From: Acidobacteriota bacterium
GTDB taxonomy: Bacteria > Acidobacteriota > Terriglobia > Bryobacterales > Bryobacteraceae
Reading direction: 5' to 3'
DNA: 64,000 nt
NCBI GenBank assembly: GCA_023436715.1
Contig: JAEZIJ010000187.1
Span: forward strand, 10,156-74,155
Shown: positions 23,659-33,500 of the stretch, piece after piece
How the letters are laid out: each line of letters opens with the position of its first letter
Numbering within the stretch: position 1 is the first letter of the stretch
Program-made: the position numbers and the translations under genes
The notes under the pieces: model-generated
The model's input: only the letters and a program-made list of their open reading frames with translations
Told to the model about the DNA's origin: nothing
Databases searched by the model: none

Positions 23659-24966
23659 ATGCCGACTACAACGGATCAACTGACGCAGGCCGTCGAATGG
23701 CACAAATCAGGCCGGCTGCCGGAAGCCGAGGCGGTGTACCGGGACGTGCTCGCCGCCGACCCGAACAACGCCGACGCGCTGCACATGCTCGGGGTGCTGG
23801 CCTCCCAGCGGGGCCACACGGAACTGGCGCTCAGTTGCCTCAGCCGGGCCATTTCGCTGAACCCCACTCCGGCGTTCTACCACAACAACCTGGGCAACGT
23901 GCTTTTCCAGTCGGGCCGGCTGGCGGATGCCGCCCTATGCTACGAAGAGGCCCTTCGCCTGGACCCGAACTACCCGGAAGCTCACGGAAACCTCGCGAAC
24001 ACCTGCGACCGGCTGGGCCGGTTCCCGGACGCCCTGGCGCACCGCCTGGAAGTGGCCCGGCTGCGCCCCGAGCTTTCGAGCTCGTATGCCGAACTCGGCA
24101 ATACGCTTCGCATCCAGGGCATGCTTTCGGAAGCGCTGACCTGTTTCGGACAGGCGCTGGCGATCGACCCGGACAACGCCGAAGCCCATATGGGCCGGGC
24201 GTTTACGCTGCTGCTGGCCGGCGACCTGGCTGCCGGCTGGCTGGAATACGAATGGCGCTGGAAAACGCCCTGCTGGGCGGCGCGGGCGTTCACCGAGCCT
24301 CTGTGGGACGGCTCGCCGCTCGACGGGCGGACGATTCTCATTTACGCCGAGTCCGGTCTGGCCCAGACCGTGCAGTTCGCCCGCTACCTGCCGATTGTGG
24401 CCGAGCGCGGCGGCAGAGTCGTATTCGAATGCCAGCCTGAACTGGCCCCGCTCATGCGCGGCATGCCGGAAGTCTCGGAAGTAGTGGTTGCGGGTAGCCC
24501 GCTGCCGCCGTTTGAGCTACAGGCGCCCCTCGGCAGCCTGCCCCGCATTCTCGGCACCACCGCGGACGCGATTCCCGCCCAGGCGCCATACCTCCGTACG
24601 CCGAAGCGAAGAGTCCGGACGGGAACCGTCGGCATTTCCTGGCCGGGCGATGTGACAGTGATCGAGCCGCTGTTCGAGGTGCCCGGGATCCGGTTCGTAA
24701 CCCTGGCTGAAACAGAAGACCTGGCGGACCTGGCCGATGCCATTTCGGATCTCGATCTCGTGATCGCGGCGGACGGCGTTACGGCCCACCTGGCCGGAGC
24801 CTTGGGCGTGCCGGTCTGGACGCTGCTGCCCTTCACGCCGGACTGGCCTTGGATGCTGGGCCGCGACGACAGCCCCTGGTATCCGTCGATGCGACTCTTC
24901 CGCCAGCCGCTCGCGGGCGATTGGGCGCCGGCCGTCGCGCAGGTGCGCGAGGCGCTCCTAAAATGA
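23659..24966 (+). CDS. TPR protein with degenerate GT9-like glycosyltransferase domain
   Basis: A 435-residue protein. Residues about 5-195 are five or so TPR repeats (for example NADALHMLGVLASQRGHTEL). The C-terminal half resembles a GT9/heptosyltransferase-like module found in the next gene but is shorter and altered: the usual AEQGLGDxxQFVRY reads AESGLAQTVQFARY, and the segment around the second nucleotide-sugar site is cut down. It may be catalytically dead. The ATG at 23659 was chosen because it clears the csrA stop by 4 bases. It overlaps the next gene by 4 bases (ATGA). The context suggests a part in modifying flagellin. Confidence 0.8.
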   Translation: MPTTTDQLTQAVEWHKSGRLPEAEAVYRDVLAADPNNADALHMLGVLASQRGHTELALSCLSRAISLNPTPAFYHNNLGNVLFQSGRLADAALCYEEALRLDPNYPEAHGNLANTCDRLGRFPDALAHRLEVARLRPELSSSYAELGNTLRIQGMLSEALTCFGQALAIDPDNAEAHMGRAFTLLLAGDLAAGWLEYEWRWKTPCWAARAFTEPLWDGSPLDGRTILIYAESGLAQTVQFARYLPIVAERGGRVVFECQPELAPLMRGMPEVSEVVVAGSPLPPFELQAPLGSLPRILGTTADAIPAQAPYLRTPKRRVRTGTVGISWPGDVTVIEPLFEVPGIRFVTLAETEDLADLADAISDLDLVIAADGVTAHLAGALGVPVWTLLPFTPDWPWMLGRDDSPWYPSMRLFRQPLAGDWAPAVAQVREALLK

Positions 24967-27812
24967 CCGGCGTACTCGAAGCGCTCACGGGGGCGCTCGA
25001 ACACCACCAGGCGGGACGGCTTGCCGAGGCCGAGTCCATTTACCGCGAAGTCCTGGCGTCCGATCCCGGCAACGTCGACGCGCTGCATCTGCTCGGGATG
25101 GCAGTTGCGCAGGCGGGCGAGCGGGCCTCCGCCATCGAATGGATCGAGCGGGCGATCCAGGGCAATCCGGCCATTCCGGCGTTCCACAACAATCTGGGAA
25201 CGGTTTTGCAGGCCGAAGAGCGCATCGGGGAGGCAGTGCGCTCGTTCCGGCGCGCCCTGGAACTGAACCCCGGCTACGCCGAGGCGCACATCAACCTGGC
25301 AAACTGCTGCCAGTCCCTCAAGCTCTGGGATGAGGCGGCCGGGCACTACCGGGAGGCCCTTCGGCTGAAGCCGGGCAGTCCGGAAGCGCACAATAACATG
25401 GGCAACGCGCTGGCGGCGGCCGGTCGGCAGGTGGAAGCGATCGGGTGCTTCTACGAGGCAGTGCGGCTGAAGCCGGACTACGCGGAAGCCTTGGTAAACC
25501 TCAGCGGCGTGCTCAAGGAACAGGACCGGCCTGAAGAGGCGATGGCCTGTTGCCGGCGCGCCCTGGAGATCCGCCCGAACCTGGCCGAGGCGCACTCGAA
25601 CCTGGCGGCCATTCTTGTGAAACTGGAACGCTTCGCGGAAGCCGAAACCGCGACTTTGCGCGCACTGGAACTCAGCCCGTCGCTTGCCGAGGCGCACGCC
25701 AACCTGGCGGTGGTGCGACTGGAGCAGAAGCGCGCCGGGGAGGCGGCCGCGTGCGCGCAAAGGGCAATAGAACTGAAGCCGGAAGTGCCTGAGGCGCACT
25801 CGAACCTGGGAGACGTGTTCGCGAAGCAGGAGAAGGTTGAGGAAGCGCTGGCCTGTTACCGGCGTGCGCTGGATTTGAAACCTCACAGCGCGGAGCTGCA
25901 CAACAAGTTCGGCTTTGGATTGCAGCGGCTGGGGCGGTTCAGCGAGGCGCTGGAGCGCTTCGAAGAGGCGGTGCGTCTCTCGCCCGGACTGGCGGATGCG
26001 CACCTCAACCGCGCAATGGCGTGGCTGCAACGCGGCGATTTCGAGCGCGGGTGGCGGGAGTACGAATGGCGGTGGAAGGGCCGTGACTTCAGGAACCGGC
26101 GTTTTCCGCGCGCGCGGTGGGAGGGCGCGCCCGCCCCGGGCCGCACCATCCTGCTCCATGCCGAGCAGGGTCTGGGCGATACGTTGCAGTTCGTCCGCTA
26201 CGCGCCGCTGGTGAAGGCGGCTTCGCGCGCGACGGTTGTGCTGGAGTGCCAGCCGCGATTGATTCCCCTGCTCGAAGGTATGGAAGGCGTGGACCGGATC
26301 GTGCCCGCCGGTTCGCCGCTGCCCGAGTTCGACTTCCACGCCCCGCTACTCAGCCTGCCGGGAATTCTCGGGACACGTCCGGAGGCGGAGCGTGTGCCGT
26401 ATCTGCGGGTTCCGGCGGAACGCATCGAACGCGCCCGCACGCGTCTGGACGACGCAGGCAGGTTTCGCGTCGGGCTCGCCTGGGCGGGAAACCCGAATCA
26501 CCAGCGCGACCGCGCGCGCTCGCTTCCGCTGGCTGCTCTGGCGGCCCTGGCCCGCATTCCACACGTTGCGTTCTACGGCTTGCAGCGCGGAGAAGGGGCC
26601 GGGCAGCTCAAGTCTCTTCCAGCCGGGTTTGAGGTCACGGATCTCGAACAGGAATCCGGCGATGTGGTAGATACCGCCGCGGCGATCCTGAACCTGGACC
26701 TGGTAATCACGATCGACAGTTTCATCGGGCACCTGGCGGGCGCTCTGGGAAAGCCGGTCTGGATTCTGCTCGAACTGGCTCCGGACTGGCGGTGGCTGCT
26801 CGATACCGGCCACAGTCCCTGGTACCCCACGGCGCGGCTCTTCCGGCAGACCCGGCGGGGTGACTGGCCGGAAGTCATCGAGCGCGTTGCCGGTCAACTC
26901 CACCTTGCCGTGGCTCAGCACCTCCTGGCGCAGGGACGTTTCGAAGAAGGCTGGAAAGAGTACGAGTCGCGCTGGAAAGCCGGGGGCATCTCGCCCGCGC
27001 AGTTCCGGCAGCCGGTGTGGGACGGGTCGCCGCTCGATGGGCGAAGAATCCTGCTCTGGGCCGAGCAGGGGCTGGGCGATAGCATCCAGTTCGTTCGTTT
27101 CGCTCCACAAGTGAAGGCAGCCGGCGGGACGGCGATTCTGGAGTGCCAGCCGGGCCTCGCCGGACTGCTCGCCTCGGCACCGGGTGTGGACTCGGTGGTT
27201 CCGTTCGGCGACCCGCTCCCCGATTTCGATGTGCATCTGCCCTTGCAGAGCCTCCCGCGCGTTCTGGGAACCGCGTCCGGGACGATCCCGGCCAGGACGC
27301 CGTATCTGACGCCCGATCCAGGATTGGTCGCGCGCTGGCGTGAGCGCCTGGGAGATGGCGGCCGGTTTCGAGTGGGGCTGTGCTGGGCCGGTAACCCGCG
27401 GCAGGCAAACGATCCCCACCGGTCGATGCCAGGAGCCTGTTTCGAGCGCCTTGCGGGGCTGCCCAATTTGAGGTTGTTCAGCTTGCAGTGCGGTCCCCGC
27501 GCCGCCGAACTGGGGAGCGCGGCGGTGACGCACCTCGGCGGAGACTTCCGCGATGTGGCGGACACGGCCGCCGTGATCGAGAACCTCGACCTGGTGATCT
27601 CGGTTGACACGATGATCGCTCATCTGGCCGGAGCGCTCGGAAAACCGGCCTGGACGCTGCTGTCGTTTGCGGCGGACTGGCGCTATCCGCCGGGCCGCGA
27701 TGAGACGCCGTGGTACCCGGGAATGCGGCTCTATCGCCAGGCGCAGCCGGGCGGCTGGGCGGAACTGATGGAGCGGGTAGCGGAGGACTTGCGGCATGCC
27801 GCGGCCCGGTAA
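24963..27812 (+). CDS. TPR protein with two tandem GT9-like glycosyltransferase modules
   Basis: A 949-residue protein. Residues about 1-370 are nine or ten TPR repeats, each near the pattern NPGYAEAHINLANC. Two homologous glycosyltransferase-like modules follow: about 385-635 (LLHAEQGLGDTLQFVRYAPL, VGLAWAGNPNHQRDRARSLP, IDSFIGHLAGALGKPVW) and about 685-930 (LLWAEQGLGDSIQFVRFAPQ, VGLCWAGNPRQANDPHRSMP, VDTMIAHLAGALGKPAW). Both keep the GLGD and AGNP motifs. The duplication is internal and in frame. It overlaps both neighbours (4 and 17 bases). It likely acts on a protein bound by the TPR superhelix, and flagellin is the obvious candidate from context. Confidence 0.85.
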   Translation: MTGVLEALTGALEHHQAGRLAEAESIYREVLASDPGNVDALHLLGMAVAQAGERASAIEWIERAIQGNPAIPAFHNNLGTVLQAEERIGEAVRSFRRALELNPGYAEAHINLANCCQSLKLWDEAAGHYREALRLKPGSPEAHNNMGNALAAAGRQVEAIGCFYEAVRLKPDYAEALVNLSGVLKEQDRPEEAMACCRRALEIRPNLAEAHSNLAAILVKLERFAEAETATLRALELSPSLAEAHANLAVVRLEQKRAGEAAACAQRAIELKPEVPEAHSNLGDVFAKQEKVEEALACYRRALDLKPHSAELHNKFGFGLQRLGRFSEALERFEEAVRLSPGLADAHLNRAMAWLQRGDFERGWREYEWRWKGRDFRNRRFPRARWEGAPAPGRTILLHAEQGLGDTLQFVRYAPLVKAASRATVVLECQPRLIPLLEGMEGVDRIVPAGSPLPEFDFHAPLLSLPGILGTRPEAERVPYLRVPAERIERARTRLDDAGRFRVGLAWAGNPNHQRDRARSLPLAALAALARIPHVAFYGLQRGEGAGQLKSLPAGFEVTDLEQESGDVVDTAAAILNLDLVITIDSFIGHLAGALGKPVWILLELAPDWRWLLDTGHSPWYPTARLFRQTRRGDWPEVIERVAGQLHLAVAQHLLAQGRFEEGWKEYESRWKAGGISPAQFRQPVWDGSPLDGRRILLWAEQGLGDSIQFVRFAPQVKAAGGTAILECQPGLAGLLASAPGVDSVVPFGDPLPDFDVHLPLQSLPRVLGTASGTIPARTPYLTPDPGLVARWRERLGDGGRFRVGLCWAGNPRQANDPHRSMPGACFERLAGLPNLRLFSLQCGPRAAELGSAAVTHLGGDFRDVADTAAVIENLDLVISVDTMIAHLAGALGKPAWTLLSFAADWRYPPGRDETPWYPGMRLYRQAQPGGWAELMERVAEDLRHAAAR

Positions 27813-30252
27813 GATCATCGAGCGCGGCCTTCAGCACCACCGGGCGGGGGACCGCGAGCAGGCTGAGCGCATGTACCTGGAGGCGCTCGAGCGCGACCCG
27901 GGAAACCCCGACGCGTTGCACTTGCTCGGCACGCTGGCCAGGGAGGCCGGCGATCACCGCGGCGCCTACAATCTGATCCGGAAGGCGGTCGAGCGCCGGC
28001 CCGACGCCGCGCTGTTGCACAACAGCCTCGGAACCGTGCTCGAGTCCCTCGAACGGCTGGACGAGGCGATCCGATCCTACGAATCGGCCCTGCGGATAGA
28101 ACCGGATTACGCCGAAGCGGAGATGAATATGGGCAACGCGCTGATGCGCACGGGACGGCTGGCGGAAGCCGTGGAGCATTACGAACGCGCGATTTGGCAC
28201 AAGCCCGATCTGGCCGAGGCGCGCAACAATCTGGGCGTCACGCTGCGCGCCCTCGGCAGGACGCAGGCGGCGCGCCAGTGCTTTGCGGAGGCTGTGCGGC
28301 TCAGGCCGGATTACGCAGACGCCTATGTAAACCTCGGCGCGCTGCTGTTCGTTCAGGGCGAAAACGCCGAGGCCGAGTCCTCGTTCCGGGCGGCGCTGCG
28401 GCTGCGGCCGGAGCTCATAGACATCCGGCGCGCGTTGGCGCTGTTGCTGATCCGGCAGGAGTGGTTCGCGGAGGCCGAAATTCTGTGCCGGGACAACCTG
28501 TCGAGAAAGGCCGGGGACGCGGAGACGCTCAATTTCCTGGGTATCGCACTCCAGATGCAGGGGCGCCATGCAGACGCCGTAGCGGCATACAGGGAAGCGC
28601 TCGCGCTGCGGCCGGAATACGCGGAGGCGTATCACAACCTGGGCACGTGCTATCTGGGCCGGAACATGCTGGAGCAGGCCGAGGAATGCTGCCGGGTGGC
28701 GCTACGGATCCATCCACGGTACGCCGAAGCGCACAACACCCTGGGGCACGCATTTGCCCGGGCGGGCCGCGCTGGGGATGCCATCGCGAGCTATCGCATG
28801 GCGCTGGTCCTGAAGCCCGCATATGCCGAGGCGCTCAGCAACCTGGCTGGCGCGCTGATCGAAGCGGGCCGCATCGAGCAGGCCATTAATGCCTGCAGCG
28901 ACGCGATCACGGCCGATCCGAAGTTTTTCCGCGCGTACAGCAATCTCGGCACGGCCCTCTACCAGCAGGGGCGCGTCGAAGAGGCGATTGAGGCCCTTCG
29001 AAAAGCGCTTGCGCTGCGGCCCGATTTCGCCTCGGCCCATTCCAACCTGCTCTTCTGCCTCAACTACGACCCAGCCTGGACACCGGCCGCGGTGTTTGAG
29101 GAGCACCGGGCGTGGGCTGCCGTACACGGGCGCGCGGCGGGGCGACCCTCGACCGGCGGACGCGCGCTGCGCCGCGTCGGCTATATTTCGCCCGATTTCC
29201 GCGACCACCCCTGCGCCTGGTTCATCGAACCTGTGATTCGGGCGCACGACCCGAACGCCTTCGAGATCCACCTGTTCTCAGACAGCCAGCCGGACGCGGT
29301 GACGAGACGTCTTCAGGCACTGGGCTCCTGCTGGCACGACATCCGGGGGCTTTCGGACGACGAAGTTGCAGACCTTGTGCGCCGGGAACAGATCGACATT
29401 CTGGTCGATCTTGCCGGACATACGGCTCAGAACCGCCTCCCGGTTTTTGCGCGGCGCCCGGCGTCGGTTGCAGCCACCTGGATGGGGTATCCGAACACGA
29501 CAGGCCTGGACGCCATCGACTACCGCATCACGGACGCCTGGTGCGATCCGCCGGGCACCACCGAGCACCTGCATTCGGAGAGGCTGGTACGGCTGCCGAA
29601 GGGGTTTTCCTGCTACCAGCCGCCGTCCGGTGCGCCAGCCGTAGCCGAACCGCCATCGGCGCGGAACGGCTACATCACTTTCGGCTCGTTCAACGCGCTT
29701 CCGAAAATCCGCCCGGCGGTGGTGGCGGCGTGGGCGGAAATCCTTGAGCGGGTTCGCGGATCGAGACTCATCCTGAAGTCGCGGGCGCTGGGGGATGCGG
29801 ATACGCGCCGCCGTCTGCTCGCCATGTTCACCGCGCACGGACTGGGCGAATCGCGGATAGAACTTGCCGGCGCGCTGCCCTCCCACTCGCACCATCTGGA
29901 ACTCTACAACCGGATCGATATCGCGCTCGACACGTTTCCCTATCACGGCACGACGACGACTTGCGAGGCGCTCTGGATGGGCGTTCCCGTCGTGGTGAGG
30001 GCAGGTGAGACGCATGTATCGCGAGTCGGCGTGAGCCTGCTCGAACGGATCGGCCTAGGCGACCTGGCAGCGGATTCCGGCGGCGGCTACGTCGAGCGCG
30101 CGGTCGCCCTGGCGGGTGATCCCGGGCGGCTCGCGGATTTGCGGGCGGGCCTGCGCGACCGCGTGGCGCGTTCGTCCGTCACAGACGCCGCCGCTTTCAC
30201 ACTCGATCTCGAAAATGCCTACGGGCGCATGTGGGAGGAGCAGGGTGCCTGA
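27796..30252 (+). CDS. TPR O-GlcNAc transferase-like glycosyltransferase (GT41, SPINDLY-type)
   Basis: An 818-residue protein with about ten TPRs (residues 1-410) and a GT41 catalytic region (about 455-818). The catalytic region shows VGYISPDFRDHPCAWFIEPV, VDLAGHTAQNR, WMGYPNTTGLDAIDYRITD, FGSFNALPKI, LILKSRALGD with a conserved Lys, and DTFPYHGTTTTCEALWMGVP. These enzymes transfer GlcNAc or another sugar to Ser/Thr of proteins held by the TPR superhelix. It overlaps the preceding gene by 17 bases and the next follows within 2 bases. The donor sugar and target are unknown; position beside flagellin suggests flagellin O-glycosylation. Confidence 0.88.
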   Translation: MPRPGKIIERGLQHHRAGDREQAERMYLEALERDPGNPDALHLLGTLAREAGDHRGAYNLIRKAVERRPDAALLHNSLGTVLESLERLDEAIRSYESALRIEPDYAEAEMNMGNALMRTGRLAEAVEHYERAIWHKPDLAEARNNLGVTLRALGRTQAARQCFAEAVRLRPDYADAYVNLGALLFVQGENAEAESSFRAALRLRPELIDIRRALALLLIRQEWFAEAEILCRDNLSRKAGDAETLNFLGIALQMQGRHADAVAAYREALALRPEYAEAYHNLGTCYLGRNMLEQAEECCRVALRIHPRYAEAHNTLGHAFARAGRAGDAIASYRMALVLKPAYAEALSNLAGALIEAGRIEQAINACSDAITADPKFFRAYSNLGTALYQQGRVEEAIEALRKALALRPDFASAHSNLLFCLNYDPAWTPAAVFEEHRAWAAVHGRAAGRPSTGGRALRRVGYISPDFRDHPCAWFIEPVIRAHDPNAFEIHLFSDSQPDAVTRRLQALGSCWHDIRGLSDDEVADLVRREQIDILVDLAGHTAQNRLPVFARRPASVAATWMGYPNTTGLDAIDYRITDAWCDPPGTTEHLHSERLVRLPKGFSCYQPPSGAPAVAEPPSARNGYITFGSFNALPKIRPAVVAAWAEILERVRGSRLILKSRALGDADTRRRLLAMFTAHGLGESRIELAGALPSHSHHLELYNRIDIALDTFPYHGTTTTCEALWMGVPVVVRAGETHVSRVGVSLLERIGLGDLAADSGGGYVERAVALAGDPGRLADLRAGLRDRVARSSVTDAAAFTLDLENAYGRMWEEQGA

Positions 30253-30253
30253 C

Positions 30254-32743
30254 ATGGAGCGGCTTGCGGCAGCCTTCGAGCACCATCAGGCCGGACGCCT
30301 CGATCAGGCCGAGGCGATCTACCGTGAGATTCTCACTTGCGAGCCGCCGGGCGCCGATGCTCACCACCTTTTGGGGATGCTCCTCTGGCAGCGCGGAGAC
30401 GCGGAGAGCGCGGCGGCGGAGATACGCAAAGCGATCGGCCTCGCGCCGGCGGTCGCGCCGTTTCACAACAACCTCGGCCTGGTACTCGATTCGGCGGAGC
30501 GGCACAGGGAAGCCGAGGATTGCTTCGGCGCCGCCATCGGACTGGCTCCGACATACGCGGAGGCGCACTTCAACCTCGGCCGTGCGCTCGAACGCGAGCG
30601 GCGGTTTCCCGAGGCAGCCAGCGCGTACCGCGAAGCGCTCAGGCTCAAGCCCGGCTTAGTTGAAGCGCGGCACCGGCTTGGCTGCGCCTTGCTGGCGGCG
30701 GGGGAGATAGCGGAGGCGGTCCGGGAATTCGAGGGCGTGCTGGCCGGGGCGCCGGATCACCTCGAAGCCAACGTCAACGTGAGCGTCGCGCTGAAGCAGC
30801 AGGGCCGCTATCAGGAAGCTGCCGATTACTGCCAGCGCGCAATGGCGATCAATGCTGAATCGGCCGAGGCCCATGCGAATCTCGGCGCGGTTCTGCTCAA
30901 TCTCGGGCAATTGGACGAGGCCGAACGGGCATGCCGCGAGGCGCTGCGCCTCAAGCCGGGCCTGGGGGAGGCTTACTGCAACCTGGGCGCGATTCTGCTC
31001 AAGCGGGAGCGGACTGAAGAAGCGCGCGAGTGTTGCGAAGCGGCCTTGCGGAGCAACCCCGATTCCCCGGAAACGCACAATAATCTGGGGAACGTGCTGC
31101 GCGCGCAACACGAGCTTGAAGGCGCCCGCGCCTGCTACGAACGTGCGATCGCCGCCGGCCCTCGCTACTTCGAGGCCTGGCTGAACCTCAGCGTCGCGCT
31201 GAAGGACGTCGACCGGCACGAGGACGCGATCGCCGCGGCCCGGCGGGCGATTTCGCTGCGGCCCGAATCGGCCGAAGCTCACAACAACCTCGGGGATTTG
31301 CTGCGAGGCCAGGGCCGGATCGAAGAAGCGCAGTCCCGTTTCCGCGAGGCGATCCGCTGCCGGCCCGACCTGCCGGAGCCTCACGTGAACCTGGCCGGCA
31401 CGCTGAAAGACCAGGGCCGTCTGGAAGAGGCGCTCGCCGAATCCCGCGAGGCGCTGGAGCTGGATCCCAAGAGCACCGGCCCGTTCTCGAACTTCTTCTT
31501 CTATCTTCACTACGCGGACCTGTGCCCGCCTGAGATGGCCTTCGAGGAACACCGCCGCTGGGGCGAACGGCACCGCGCATTGGCCGCGGAGGCCCCCGAG
31601 CGCCGCCTGCGCGTCGGCTACGTCTCGCCGGATTTCCGCGGCCACTCGGTCGCCTATTTCGTCGAGCCGGTCGTTGCGGCACACAACCGCGATGCGGTTG
31701 AGGTGTACTGTTATTCGAATGTCGCACGCCCGGATGCGGTCACTCGCCGCTTCCAGTCGCTGGCGGATCACTGGCGGGACATCCACGGCCTGCGCGATTC
31801 GGAAGCGGCCGACCTGATCCGCGAGGACCGCATCGACATCCTCGTAGACCTGGCCGGGCACACAGCCGGCAGCAGGCTGCTGGTCTTCGCGCGCAAGCCC
31901 GCGCCCGTGCAGGCGACCTGGTGCGGCTACCCTGCGACAACGGGCCTTGCGGCAATCGACTATCGGATCACGGATGCGCTCGCCGACCCGCCCGGCGTGA
32001 CCGACCGATTCCACACCGAGCGGCTCGTGCGTCTGCCCGGCGCGTTTCTCTGCTACGGACCGCCCGCGGATGCTCCCGTCGTTTCGGATCTTCCGTCGCG
32101 CTCGAACGGCCGCATCACCTTCGGCTGCTTCAACTTCCTCGCCAAGGTGACGCCGCAAATCATAGCGGCATGGTCGGCCCTGCTGGAGGCGGTTCCCGGC
32201 TCGCGGCTGGTTATCAAATCCGCTCCTCTCGTTGATGAATCGACCCGCCGGCTTGTGTGGGAGCGCTTCAAGGCGCACGGGGCGGACCCGGAGCGAGTCG
32301 AACTGCTCGGCCCCGTCACGCCGGACGAGCACCTCAATACGTATCACCGCATCGACATCGCGCTCGACACGTTCCCGTACCACGGCACGACGACCACGTT
32401 CGAGGCGTTGTGGATGGGGGTGCCGGTAGTGACCATGGCCGGCAGGACACACGCGTCCCGCGTGGGCGTAAGCGTGCTCGAGAATGCCGGGCTCGGGGAC
32501 TGGGTGGCGGGGTCGCTTGAAGAATACGTCGCGCTAGCCGCGGCGAAGGCGCGCCGCCCGGATCTGCTAGGCGAGTTGCGCGCGGGGCTGCGGGACCGTC
32601 TTCGACGATCGCCGCTGACCGATGCGGCGCTGTTCACATCGCGCCTGGAAGAGGCATATCGCCGGATGTGGCGGAACTGGTGTCTCGATCAAAACCAATC
32701 GGAGGTAGACCGGAGTGCCGGAATGCTCTGTTCGCGAAGCTGA
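30254..32743 (+). CDS. TPR O-GlcNAc transferase-like glycosyltransferase (GT41), second copy
   Basis: An 829-residue paralog of the preceding gene. TPRs span residues about 1-400 and the GT41 domain about 452-800: VGYVSPDFRGHSVAYFVEPV, VDLAGHTAGSR, WCGYPATTGLAAIDYRITDA, FGCFNFLAKV, LVIKSAPLVDE and DTFPYHGTTTTFEALWMGVP. The Asp-Phe-Arg-x-His motif and the Lys are kept, so activity is likely. The ATG at 30254 is used; an in-frame GTG at 30245 lies closer to the GGAGGAG at 30234-30240 and would overlap the previous stop. The 3' end overlaps the methyltransferase gene by 29 bases. Confidence 0.88.
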   Translation: MERLAAAFEHHQAGRLDQAEAIYREILTCEPPGADAHHLLGMLLWQRGDAESAAAEIRKAIGLAPAVAPFHNNLGLVLDSAERHREAEDCFGAAIGLAPTYAEAHFNLGRALERERRFPEAASAYREALRLKPGLVEARHRLGCALLAAGEIAEAVREFEGVLAGAPDHLEANVNVSVALKQQGRYQEAADYCQRAMAINAESAEAHANLGAVLLNLGQLDEAERACREALRLKPGLGEAYCNLGAILLKRERTEEARECCEAALRSNPDSPETHNNLGNVLRAQHELEGARACYERAIAAGPRYFEAWLNLSVALKDVDRHEDAIAAARRAISLRPESAEAHNNLGDLLRGQGRIEEAQSRFREAIRCRPDLPEPHVNLAGTLKDQGRLEEALAESREALELDPKSTGPFSNFFFYLHYADLCPPEMAFEEHRRWGERHRALAAEAPERRLRVGYVSPDFRGHSVAYFVEPVVAAHNRDAVEVYCYSNVARPDAVTRRFQSLADHWRDIHGLRDSEAADLIREDRIDILVDLAGHTAGSRLLVFARKPAPVQATWCGYPATTGLAAIDYRITDALADPPGVTDRFHTERLVRLPGAFLCYGPPADAPVVSDLPSRSNGRITFGCFNFLAKVTPQIIAAWSALLEAVPGSRLVIKSAPLVDESTRRLVWERFKAHGADPERVELLGPVTPDEHLNTYHRIDIALDTFPYHGTTTTFEALWMGVPVVTMAGRTHASRVGVSVLENAGLGDWVAGSLEEYVALAAAKARRPDLLGELRAGLRDRLRRSPLTDAALFTSRLEEAYRRMWRNWCLDQNQSEVDRSAGMLCSRS

Positions 32744-33500
32744 CGCCGCCACCTTGAAAGAAGGCGTGTCGCGATTTCCGTACTGGTATCACCGAATCGA
32801 ACTGCCGGGCGGCGTAGTGACACCCGGATGGGCTCCCATCAGCCGGGAGGCCTACCGCGTGCCCGCAGACCTAACGGGAAAGACCGTGCTCGACGTGGGC
32901 GCCTGGGACGGTTTCTGGACATTCGAGGCGCTCCGCCGCGGGGCGAAGCGCGTTCTGGCCGTCGATGATTTCTCGGACTACCTCGGCTCGTTGAAGGAGT
33001 CCGACCGGCGCGCCTGGGAGACGTTCGATTTCTGCCGCGAAGCGCTGGGCTACGGCGAAGACCGCTGCGGGCGGCGGGAGATGTCCGTTTACGAAATTAC
33101 GGAGGATCTGGTTGGCCGCTTCGACGTGGTTTTCTGTTTCGGCACGCTCTACCATCTGCGGCATCCGCTGCTTGCGCTCGACCGGCTGAGCGCCGTGTGC
33201 GATGGCGAGATTTACGTGGAATCGGCCATTCTCGACGATTTCAGCCCGTACCGCGGCGGTCTTGGCCAGGGGTATGCAGGCGGGCAGATGGTCGCCGAAT
33301 TCTACCCTGAAGACCAATACGGAGGCAACCACACGAACTGGTGGGTTCCCACGGTGCATTGCCTCGCGCACATGGTCCGCGCGGCGGGGTTCAATCCGGT
33401 GGAGGCCTGGAAACTGACCGATCAGCCGAACCACCTGGCACATTGCCGCGGCTTCGCCCGCGGCTCGAAGACGAAAGGGTGCGATGTTCGGAATTCTTGA
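32715..33500 (+). CDS. class I SAM-dependent methyltransferase (CmoB-like)
   Basis: A 261-residue methyltransferase of the DUF1698/CmoB-like type. The N-terminal WYHRIELPGGVVTPGW is typical of that group, followed by the SAM-binding motif I TVLDVGAWDGFWTFEA (about residues 58-73), an acidic VLAVDDFSDY and FDVVFCFGTLYHLRHPLLAL. The start is GTG. It overlaps the preceding glycosyltransferase gene by 29 bases and the FkbM gene by 17. True CmoB modifies tRNA, but a gene wedged in a glycosylation cluster is more likely to methylate a glycan or protein. Confidence 0.82.
   Translation: MPECSVREADAATLKEGVSRFPYWYHRIELPGGVVTPGWAPISREAYRVPADLTGKTVLDVGAWDGFWTFEALRRGAKRVLAVDDFSDYLGSLKESDRRAWETFDFCREALGYGEDRCGRREMSVYEITEDLVGRFDVVFCFGTLYHLRHPLLALDRLSAVCDGEIYVESAILDDFSPYRGGLGQGYAGGQMVAEFYPEDQYGGNHTNWWVPTVHCLAHMVRAAGFNPVEAWKLTDQPNHLAHCRGFARGSKTKGCDVRNS

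Noticed and set aside
23659..32743. CRISPR array or DNA-level tandem repeat
   Set aside because: The periodicity is about 102 bases and comes from degenerate TPR codons; units are not identical and the frame is open throughout.
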